Part shown: piece by piece, positions 1 through 4,667 of the stretch
Numbering within the stretch: the stretch's first letter is position 1
Layout: each line of letters starts with the position of its first letter
Assembly: GCA_946887425.1 (NCBI GenBank)
Contig: CAMPKW010000034.1
Location: 1-7,938 of the forward strand
Length of the DNA: 7,938 bases
Direction of reading: 5' to 3'
DNA from: an uncultured Candidatus Saccharibacteria bacterium
GTDB taxonomy: Bacteria; Patescibacteria; Saccharimonadia; Saccharimonadales; UBA6022
Translations under genes and position numbers: made by a program
The notes under the pieces: generated by a model
What the model was told of the DNA's origin: nothing
The model's database searches: none
Seen by the model: the letters and a program-made list of their open reading frames with translations, nothing else

Positions 1-509
1 CCGGTATATTTGGACATGCAGTAGCGAGGCTTCTCCCCTACTTCGTACGCATTCGGAACATATCCGCCATCGTTTTGACCGCCGTTTCCCTCGAGATAAA
101 CCATCAACCCGTATGTCTGATAATTGTTCGTTGCTTGGCTAGTGTAGTGGTAAAAATAATTGCCTTGAGTTGCATCAGATAGCGACGTAGGGTCAATTGA
201 AGTGTATTTTGCAAGTGAATCCGCTAGTGTTTTATTGCGGTCACAGTGACCCCAGCTCTCTGTTTGCGAGCCGCAAGTCGTCTCACGACCATGGCCATCA
301 AGGATCGGTGGGTACATGCCGTTATCTGTATAGTAAAGGGCGATCGCCTTTTCTATGCTTTTCACCTTGGCGATGCGACCAGCGTCTCGAGCTCGCGCCT
401 GTGATCCGTTAAAAGCGACGATAGTAATAGCAGCTAGGATACCGATAATAACGATAACTATGAGCAGTTCAACGATCGTAAAGCCGGATTGTTTTTGTTT
501 TGGTCGCAT
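1..509 (-). CDS. type IV pilin-like protein (C-terminus beyond left edge)
   Basis: A prepilin-type protein is read on the minus strand and stays open to the window edge, so its C-terminus is missing. From ATG 509 it begins MRPKQKQSG, then FTIVELLIVIVIIGILAA. This is a class III prepilin leader with a cleavage site between Gly9 and Phe10 and the conserved Glu at mature position 5. The hydrophobic helix is followed by SQARARDA and a segment with Cys residues (TTCGS, GHC, RYC) typical of minor or major pilins. Family knowledge: such proteins are cut by a PilD-type peptidase and assembled into a surface pilus or pseudopilus. An in-frame ATG at 518 would add MLT. I prefer 509 because a promoter at 520-548 predicts a transcript starting near 513. 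Which pilus subunit this is cannot be told from the window. Confidence 0.9.
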   Translation of the reverse strand, partial: MRPKQKQSGFTIVELLIVIVIIGILAAITIVAFNGSQARARDAGRIAKVKSIEKAIALYYTDNGMYPPILDGHGRETTCGSQTESWGHCDRNKTLADSLAKYTSIDPTSLSDATQGNYFYHYTSQATNNYQTYGLMVYLEGNGGQNDGGYVPNAYEVGEKPRYCMSKYT

Positions 510-519
510 AGTTAGCATA

Positions 520-548
520 AGTATAATCTATCGATTCATATTCGTAAA
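520..548 (-). promoter_or_regulatory. predicted sigma70-type promoter of the pilin gene
   Basis: On the minus strand, TTTACG (548-543) is followed by a 17-bp spacer and TATACT (525-520). The predicted start near 513 leaves a leader of about 4 nt before ATG 509. No Shine-Dalgarno site is visible. Confidence 0.55.
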
Positions 549-606
549 TATGCCACAGAATAAAAGAGTACGCGTTCACATGAGTGCAATATCCAACCAG
601 GCATAT

Positions 607-1503
607 TTAGCTACTTTTAAATCGTGACTTCCAATCTACTTTCATCCGAAGTGCCACTGCATATGCGAAATCCCGTTCGAGAGCTTTAATACGAAGTTCT
701 TCACTGGCAAAGTTGAGTCGATTGAGCTGGGCTTGTTTGATATACATACGGTAGCCTTCAATATCCGGCCATGTTCGACGGAGTCGTTTTGTTCCTATCC
801 AGCGCATCCCATCAATTTTAACGTAGATAAACGTTAAAAAGATACCAAGAAAAATGTAGAGCGGCGTAAATATGAACGTAAAGCCAATAAGAGATATGGT
901 CACCATGAGCATAAATTCGCCGAATGTGATTAAGGATTGGAATAGGAGTGAGGCAATGCCGAGAATGATGAGCGAGCTGTAGAAGAAAAAGACATTTCTT
1001 GTCATCCTGAGGGAGCCAAAAAAGACGCGTTGATAGAACCGTTCTCGTATGAGGTCTTTACTTACAAGCCCTAAGCTCACCTGCTGCTTAAATAACTGCA
1101 TATCAAGAATGTTCAGATCCTGTAGAATCGAAGTGTAGGTGCCGCGACTAATGCATTGCAGTATAAATCGCTCATGAGACTTAAGCTGTAAATTCTGTGT
1201 GTTAAGCGCAGTGATCGAAATAGCACCCATCTTGTCGATCGTAACAATGTCTTTATACTCAAGGTCAAAGACAGTTGCGACAACTTCATGAGCGCCGAGT
1301 GATGCGTCGTAAAGATAGCCTATCTCGGCTGGGGTTAAGTTTCTTGGTGATTGATACACGGCAATTATTGTGCGTGAACGTGACAGGCCCTTCATTCGTA
1401 GGCGAGAAATAATCCGTACGACGATCGGAAAAATAATAAGCAGCGGTAACGCGATGATGGCGTAAAGTATGTAAATTGATCCATCGTCGGTGCTATAAGT
1501 CAT
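607..1503 (-). CDS. DUF2207-type predicted membrane protein, short form
   Basis: This 298-residue protein has a membrane helix at about residues 11-33, a cytoplasmic segment, a second hydrophobic block of two or three helices at about 171-228, and a soluble C-terminal tail. I recognise the DUF2207 C-terminal half by YQSPRNLTPAEIGYL (50-64), TWPDIEGYRMYIKQAQL (244-260) and FAYAVALRM near the end, which matches the family's PYAVALG-type segment. Known DUF2207 proteins are usually much longer, with a signal peptide and an extracytoplasmic domain before the first helix. Both are absent here, and the ORF starts directly at the helix. Molecular function is unknown for the family. A TATAAT box ends 8 bases upstream of the ATG, so the short form looks like the intended product and not a fragment. 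Confidence 0.82.
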   Translation of the reverse strand: MTYSTDDGSIYILYAIIALPLLIIFPIVVRIISRLRMKGLSRSRTIIAVYQSPRNLTPAEIGYLYDASLGAHEVVATVFDLEYKDIVTIDKMGAISITALNTQNLQLKSHERFILQCISRGTYTSILQDLNILDMQLFKQQVSLGLVSKDLIRERFYQRVFFGSLRMTRNVFFFYSSLIILGIASLLFQSLITFGEFMLMVTISLIGFTFIFTPLYIFLGIFLTFIYVKIDGMRWIGTKRLRRTWPDIEGYRMYIKQAQLNRLNFASEELRIKALERDFAYAVALRMKVDWKSRFKSS

Positions 1504-1511
1504 ATCAGAGT

Positions 1512-1517
1512 ATTATA
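1512..1517 (-). promoter_or_regulatory. -10 box of the DUF2207-type gene (near-leaderless)
   Basis: A perfect TATAAT (1517-1512) directly follows the TAG stop of the upstream gene (1520-1518). The predicted start near 1505 leaves about 2 nt before ATG 1503. No clear -35 box is visible. Confidence 0.55.
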
Positions 1518-1934
1518 CTACTTCAGACTAATAATGAACTCGTCGATTGCCGCTTGAGCTTCAGGGAGAGTCGTATAGTACATCGTTGTCGTACTAGGTG
1601 AACCGTCGATCATGGCGGATAACTTGCGAGTACTGTCGTCACGAAATAGTGTCAAGACTGGTTTGCCCCACTCTTCGGCCTTGGCGATCTCATAACCGAC
1701 GCCGAGACTTGGGTTTGAAACCTCAGCGATGATGGCATCTGATTCTTTTATCCATGCAATATCTGTCGCCCAGATCTCACCACTGGGCTTATTCATACCA
1801 TCTGGCGTGAGTGTTCCGTCTGCGAGTATCTCGGTTAGCAACGTACTTTTCGTTTTGATATAGCTAGCCAATTCGGCGTAGGTTGCAGCGTCATCACGAC
1901 CGCCGCGGATTGAACATGCAAAATAAATCTTCAT
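1518..1934 (-). CDS. DNPH1/RCL-like 2'-deoxynucleoside 5'-phosphate N-hydrolase
   Basis: A 138-residue protein of the nucleoside deoxyribosyltransferase fold, closest by eye to the DNPH1 (RCL) subgroup. Diagnostic segments are YFACSIRGGRDD (4-15), which binds the phosphate; DAIIAEVSNPSLGVGYE (66-82), with Glu82 aligning with the catalytic Glu; and KLSAMIDG (104-111), with Ser106 matching the phosphate-contacting SAMI motif. Family knowledge: DNPH1 hydrolyses the N-glycosidic bond of deoxynucleoside monophosphates, including 5-hydroxymethyl-dUMP, releasing the base and deoxyribose 5-phosphate. That makes it a nucleotide-pool sanitiser. SIRGGR plus SAMI argue for the hydrolase over a true base-exchange transferase. 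Length is close to the human enzyme without its N-terminal extension. The gene starts exactly at the predicted transcription start. Confidence 0.88.
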   Translation of the reverse strand: MKIYFACSIRGGRDDAATYAELASYIKTKSTLLTEILADGTLTPDGMNKPSGEIWATDIAWIKESDAIIAEVSNPSLGVGYEIAKAEEWGKPVLTLFRDDSTRKLSAMIDGSPSTTTMYYTTLPEAQAAIDEFIISLK

Positions 1935-1940
1935 TCGTTA

Positions 1941-1949
1941 ATAATACCA
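1941..1949 (-). promoter_or_regulatory. extended -10 promoter of the DNPH1-like gene (leaderless)
   Basis: TGG (1949-1947) precedes TATTAT (1946-1941). The predicted +1 is 1934, the A of the ATG. The 10-bp palindrome ATCGATCGAT at 1967-1976 lies just upstream of the -35 region; it could be an operator, but nothing else supports that. Confidence 0.55.
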
Positions 1950-2058
1950 AATAATAACGTTCAAACATCGATCGATATTTTTCCGACTATGGCTACTCTT
2001 TCCGTATACCGACGAAATAAGCCACAGGGCGCTATATCATTCTTTTATATGTCCGGGT

Positions 2059-2415
2059 CTACTGTATAGTGCGAGCCTGGTCTGGTGTCCATGCTGGGGT
2101 TGCAGTGTAACGGATTACTAGTTTGTCTATGACGTCAAAATAGTAAGGTTCGCCCGGTTTAATGAGCAGGCGATCGCCCGCGGATAATGTGACCGTCGAA
2201 CCATCTTTAATAGTCATTCCGCCCGTTCCTTCCTCGACGGAAGCGAGCGCAGTCGATACATCATTGACGGCGTAGCCTGTCATTGGATACCGACCCGATA
2301 ATACAATGACAGCGTCATTGAGTGTCGCGTCCCCTTTGAAGTTAAACTCCTTCACTGTAACTGTGCCGTCATTAGACACGTGAGTAGTAGACTCTTGAGA
2401 CTTAAGATGTTGCAC
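2059..2415 (-). CDS. small single-domain cupin-like protein
   Basis: A 118-residue, mostly beta protein. The run of short strands ending in LSAGDRLLIKPGEPYYFDVIDK (about 78-99) is the GD...PG pattern of a cupin second motif. The usual metal-binding His residues of motif 1 and the His after the PG turn are absent (PGEPYYF instead of PGxxH), so metal-dependent catalysis is doubtful. A binding or structural role is more likely (inference). The start is a GTG at 2415 inside the last codons of the upstream WYL-like gene, with a 14-nt overlap, so translational coupling is expected. No convincing Shine-Dalgarno site precedes it. The 124-bp gap downstream (2058-1935) holds no recognisable terminator. 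Confidence 0.75.
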   Translation of the reverse strand: MQHLKSQESTTHVSNDGTVTVKEFNFKGDATLNDAVIVLSGRYPMTGYAVNDVSTALASVEEGTGGMTIKDGSTVTLSAGDRLLIKPGEPYYFDVIDKLVIRYTATPAWTPDQARTIQ

Positions 2416-2611
2416 CGTTAATATCCCACTTTTTTATATCCCTCATAGCAAAATTGCGCTCATCATTCTTTTCGATATCAAGCGCGCGAAGTAGCCACTG
2501 TTCCTCTGGGTGGTATTCCGTTGCGCCATACCAAAGCTCAATGGGCCTGATTGCACGCTCGGCGGTCTCGCCTTTCCAGTTTGTGTATACAATTCGTACG
2601 ATTTGTTCCAT
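2402..2611 (-). CDS. WYL-like mini-protein
   Basis: A 69-residue protein. The stretch IVYTNWKGETAERAIRP, then LWYGATEYHPEEQWLLRALD and RNFAMRDIKKW, resembles the core beta-sheet of a WYL domain: an initial strand, a P-x-x-L-W turn, the W-L-L-R-A strand and the final F-A-M-R-D-I strand. Full WYL proteins normally pair this ligand-binding domain with a DNA-binding HTH. Here there is no room for an HTH, so this is a stand-alone sensor-like domain. Its 3' end overlaps the cupin gene by 14 nt in another frame, which argues for co-expression and perhaps shared function. A TACAAT box ends 8 bases before the ATG. Its ligand cannot be inferred. Confidence 0.78.
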   Translation of the reverse strand: MEQIVRIVYTNWKGETAERAIRPIELWYGATEYHPEEQWLLRALDIEKNDERNFAMRDIKKWDINGATS

Positions 2612-2619
2612 ATGTGATT

Positions 2620-2628
2620 ATTGTAACA
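2620..2628 (-). promoter_or_regulatory. extended -10 promoter of the WYL-like/cupin operon
   Basis: TGT (2628-2626) precedes TACAAT (2625-2620). The predicted +1 near 2613 leaves 2 nt before ATG 2611. No -35 box is evident. Confidence 0.55.
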
Positions 2629-2692
2629 AATATATCAAGATTCTATGCAGTGTAATAATGCGCCCATGGCGTCTGTGCTCTACTGTTATTTC

Positions 2693-3175
2693 TTAGGCTT
2701 GAGGTGCTGGTACTAACGGGCGTTTGCCCTCCGATTGCCGTGCGGCTAACTCGGATTGAAGTTGTGTTATTCTTTCTTCCTGTTTCGCAACCTTTTTTTC
2801 AAGGTCTTTTTGTTTTGTGACGTCTCGAGAGATAATAAGTAGCCACTGTATACCGTCAAAATCATCATATAGTGGAGCAATGGACACTTCCCAATATTTC
2901 ATTGTGCCTTTAAATGTTGGGCAATAACCTTCGAATTTAGATAGTTTACCCTCAAGAGCTTGCTCTAGTGCGTGAGTGGCTTTTGCGTGCATACTTCCCT
3001 GCCAAAACGCCAGCCAGTCTTTGCCGATCACGTCTTTCGGCGAATCGATTTCCATGATTTTCAACCCATTAGGATTAAACGACATCAACATGCCATCAGT
3101 ACTGACGACCTTCACGCAGTCTTCAGAAGAGCCATAGAAGCAGCTGATAATCCTATCGGTTGGTAAGTCGATCAT
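2693..3175 (-). CDS. stand-alone PAS-domain protein with C-terminal coiled coil
   Basis: I place the start at ATG 3175 (MIDLPTDRI), giving 160 residues. The frame stays open to an ATG at 3298, but that extension would run through the hammerhead ribozyme at 3281-3229 and through a good promoter, and its amino acids look non-coding. An ATG at 3181 (adding MN) is possible. Residues about 9-118 are a PAS domain: VKVVSTDGMLMSFNPNGL, then IGKDWLAFW, then YWEVSIAPLYDDFDGIQWL and LIISRDVTKQK. Residues about 119-148 form a coiled coil of the type that links PAS to output domains. No kinase, cyclase or DNA-binding domain follows, so it may act as a dimerising sensor or adaptor (inference). The ligand is unknown. 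Confidence 0.85.
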   Translation of the reverse strand: MIDLPTDRIISCFYGSSEDCVKVVSTDGMLMSFNPNGLKIMEIDSPKDVIGKDWLAFWQGSMHAKATHALEQALEGKLSKFEGYCPTFKGTMKYWEVSIAPLYDDFDGIQWLLIISRDVTKQKDLEKKVAKQEERITQLQSELAARQSEGKRPLVPAPQA

Positions 3176-3184
3176 ATTCATAGA

Positions 3185-3212
3185 AGTATAGCACTCGACT
3201 GGCATATAACAA
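3185..3212 (-). promoter_or_regulatory. predicted promoter of the PAS gene (near-leaderless)
   Basis: TTGTTA (3212-3207), a 16-bp spacer, then TGC and TATACT (3190-3185). The predicted start near 3178 lies 3 nt before ATG 3175. It lies downstream of the ribozyme, so this promoter would make a PAS mRNA without it; readthrough from upstream would include it. Confidence 0.55.
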
Positions 3213-3228
3213 TGCAACAGGAGGTGTA

Positions 3229-3281
3229 TCGCTTTTCGTCCTTTTGGACTCATCAGCATGAATGTACATTCACGGAAGCGA
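3229..3281 (-). ncRNA. type III hammerhead self-cleaving ribozyme
   Basis: Read as minus-strand RNA, all conserved hammerhead parts occur in order. The stem III 5' strand UCGCUU (3281-3276) ends in U16.1, followed by C17 (3275). Stem I is CGUGAAU (3274-3268), loop GUAC, AUUCAUG (3263-3257): 7 pairs, one of them G-U. The core CUGAUGA is at 3256-3250. Stem II is GUCC (3249-3246), loop AAAA, GGAC (3241-3238). GAA is at 3237-3235, and the stem III 3' strand AAGCGA (3234-3229) pairs fully with UCGCUU. Stems I and II are closed and stem III is open, hence type III. The expected cut is between 3275 and 3274, at a UUC triplet. The number of exactly phased matches makes chance very unlikely. Both loops are short, so any loop-loop contact that speeds cleavage is unclear. 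It lies 95 nt past the stop of the 3377-3820 gene and 53 nt before the PAS ATG. Confidence 0.92.
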
Positions 3282-3365
3282 ATATGACAAGCGGACATGG
3301 GTTTAGAAAAAGCACGTTATACAACCGTGCTAATCTGACTAAGCCCATGCTCACGTGTCATATTC
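3280..3365. repeat. long imperfect inverted repeat abutting the ribozyme
   Basis: Three nested arms pair: GAATATGACA (3280-3289) with TGTCATATTC (3356-3365), perfect over 10 bp; CATGGG plus TTAG (3296-3301, 3303-3306) with CTAA plus CCCATG (3339-3342, 3344-3349), with one odd pair between; and AGCACG (3311-3316) with CGTGCT (3326-3331). A 6 by 6 internal loop separates the first two. On the plus strand the odd position is a U-G wobble; on the minus strand it is A-C. The outer arm shares two bases with ribozyme stem III and can be extended imperfectly over it in minus-strand RNA. Confidence 0.7.
3305..3331 (-). terminator. possible Rho-independent terminator of the 3377-3820 gene
   Basis: Minus-strand AGCACG (3331-3326), a 9-nt loop and CGTGCT (3316-3311) form a 6-bp stem followed by TTTTCT, about 46 nt after the stop codon. 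It is the innermost part of the larger inverted repeat, so it may be structural instead. If it were fully efficient, the downstream ribozyme would need another transcript. Confidence 0.4.
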
Positions 3366-3376
3366 ACTCACGATCG

Positions 3377-3820
3377 TTACGATTCGAGCAGTGCGTCGAC
3401 GGCAAAGTGCAGGAGCGGATCGATCATGCCAAACAGCAACTGTCCAATGACGACAACGACGATCAGGACTCCCAGGACCCTAAATGCATATCGCGCTTTC
3501 AAAAACACGAACAGCAGTATTGGGATGATGAGGCACGGCACAGTGGCAATCCCAAGTAAGATGTTGATTTTAGTTTGAAACGCGATCTCCTGGGTTGGCG
3601 CAAAGAGCGCAAAGCCCACTACGCCAGCAACCGCCGCAAAAAGCGCCGTGAAGCTCCATGCAATCATGGCCCAGTAATTGCCATGCTTATAGCCGAATGG
3701 GCTGCAGACACGCTGCATGTACTCATCCGACTGACGCTCGGCCTCTGCCGTGATACGGTCGATTTCCTTCCGCTGTTCGGGCGAAAGGCCATTAAGCCAG
3801 TTGTTAGTATTGGTTTTCAT
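3377..3820 (-). CDS. small three-helix membrane protein, function unknown
   Basis: A 147-residue protein with a hydrophilic, charged N-terminus (1-48, including LSPEQRKEIDRITAEAERQSDEYMQRV, likely helical) and membrane helices at about 50-74, 86-108 and 112-133. I recognise no family. It is the only gene here with a classical initiation region: AGGA (3832-3829) eight bases before the ATG, and a strong promoter about 119 nt upstream. By my count GC over 3421-3780 is about 53%, against about 39% in a sample of the next upstream gene (4201-4380), so recent acquisition or different selection is possible. It is followed by the long inverted repeat and the hammerhead ribozyme, which could process its 3' untranslated region. 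Confidence 0.8.
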   Translation of the reverse strand: MKTNTNNWLNGLSPEQRKEIDRITAEAERQSDEYMQRVCSPFGYKHGNYWAMIAWSFTALFAAVAGVVGFALFAPTQEIAFQTKINILLGIATVPCLIIPILLFVFLKARYAFRVLGVLIVVVVIGQLLFGMIDPLLHFAVDALLES

Positions 3821-3939
3821 TGTACTTTTCCTAACGGTTTATTGAACAGGGCTATCGTGCTACGGATATAGCGCGGTAGCCATGCTCAACACCTGTCTGC
3901 CTGTCAAAGTACCTCGGAGCAATTAAGACTCAACGAAGT
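3821..3939 (-). promoter_or_regulatory. long 5' leader with possible structure and uORF
   Basis: The predicted leader of about 119 nt contains two competing pairings: GGCTA (3881-3877) with TAGCC (3854-3850), extended by TTGA (3889-3886) with TCAA (3845-3842); or GCTAC (3880-3876) with GTAGC (3863-3859). A seven-codon ORF, MATALYP (3883-3860), starts 6 nt after AGGTG (3894-3890). I match it to no known riboswitch. Both features are short enough to be chance. Confidence 0.3.
3829..3832 (-). promoter_or_regulatory. Shine-Dalgarno site of the 3377-3820 gene
   Basis: AGGA lies eight bases before ATG 3820. It is notable because almost all other genes here lack room for such a site. Confidence 0.6.
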
Positions 3940-3945
3940 ACATAT

Positions 3946-3974
3946 ACTATAGCACTAAGATACTATTATGTCAA
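3946..3974 (-). promoter_or_regulatory. consensus-like promoter of the 3377-3820 gene
   Basis: A perfect TTGACA (3974-3969), a 17-bp spacer ending in TGC, then TATAGT (3951-3946). This is the best match to a sigma70 promoter in the window, with a predicted start near 3939. Confidence 0.72.
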
Positions 3975-4033
3975 TATATGCAGTTATGTCTATAGCTATC
4001 CTACCTGCCCGGTGAGTACTTATGGTAAATGAG

Positions 4034-4567
4034 TTAGTTTGTAAGTCTGTCATTTATGAAGAAATTATAGTCGCTCTTGCAGCGGGCTTTATTTTTCTTC
4101 ACCTCACTATTAAGGAAAGTAGGATCTGACCACTCCGCTAAGCGAAAATCATCTTTGTCTGTGTACGTAACGGTCAATAGTGCGGGCTGGTAACTCCAAG
4201 ATACCTGCTTGATCGTGCATTCTTGAAGTGCATCTATTATCGACATCTGGTTATTGCTTTGCCTATTTGTCATACCAATAGTGACGGCAAGTGCAACCAA
4301 ACTAATACATACCGTGATCCAAAATACGATGAGATAACGACGTAATACAACAGAGTGACGTCGAAGCCATAAATGAAGAATATGGCTAAAGGCTATGAAA
4401 GCTATAAGACAAAACAAGTAGCACAAAGCAGCGACAAGCCCTAGCCCCCCGTCAACACCAGACCATATTGAGGTGAAGAATGCTAAGTAGGTTATCGACA
4501 GCGCAAAAAGCGCAGCGAGCGCATATATAGACCAAAGATACACTTTCCAAGTCAGAAACTTATGCAT
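4034..4567 (-). CDS. membrane protein with C-terminal soluble domain, function unknown
   Basis: A 177-residue protein with membrane helices at about 9-31, 38-62 and 78-99, and a soluble tail (100-177). The loop after helix 2 carries HLWLRRHSVVLRR, a positive stretch that should be cytoplasmic. This places the tail outside the membrane by the positive-inside rule. The tail has two Cys residues (117 and 163) that could form a disulfide, and strands such as LLTVTYTD. I recognise no family. The ATG at 4567 coincides with the predicted +1, supporting the start. The 100-bp gap before the metalloprotease shows no clear terminator. Confidence 0.8.
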   Translation of the reverse strand: MHKFLTWKVYLWSIYALAALFALSITYLAFFTSIWSGVDGGLGLVAALCYLFCLIAFIAFSHILHLWLRRHSVVLRRYLIVFWITVCISLVALAVTIGMTNRQSNNQMSIIDALQECTIKQVSWSYQPALLTVTYTDKDDFRLAEWSDPTFLNSEVKKNKARCKSDYNFFINDRLTN

Positions 4568-4573
4568 CTTTTA

Positions 4574-4582
4574 ATCATACCA
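4574..4582 (-). promoter_or_regulatory. extended -10 promoter of the 4034-4567 gene (leaderless)
   Basis: TGG (4582-4580) precedes TATGAT (4579-4574). The predicted +1 is 4567, the A of the ATG. Confidence 0.55.
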
Positions 4583-4667
4583 AACAAATTGCATCTACAT
4601 GGATGATTCATGGCTACTGATACGCTTTTACACCCAGGATGTGAACATATGTTGCTTATTGAGTCGT

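Noticed and set aside
2660..2676. CGCC-CAT-GGCG hairpin downstream of the PAS gene
   Set aside because: Only four pairs and no T-run on either strand, so not a supported terminator.
3221..3230. Plus-strand AGGAGGTG-type Shine-Dalgarno sequence near 3218-3226
   Set aside because: No start codon with an open frame follows at a usable distance. It is the complement of the anti-SD-like motif.
3274..3288. Extended -10-like TGT-CATATT whose predicted start is 3274
   Set aside because: A transcript from there would lack the ribozyme's 5' strand. The match is weak and is explained by the stem and inverted-repeat sequences.
3212..3559. Plus-strand open frame of 115 codons
   Set aside because: It runs antisense through the ribozyme, the inverted repeat and the end of the membrane protein gene. 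It has no start signal and a highly polar, low-complexity composition.
3902..3907. A second perfect TTGACA on the minus strand
   Set aside because: No acceptable -10 box lies 16-18 bp downstream; the promoter at 3974-3946 is far better.
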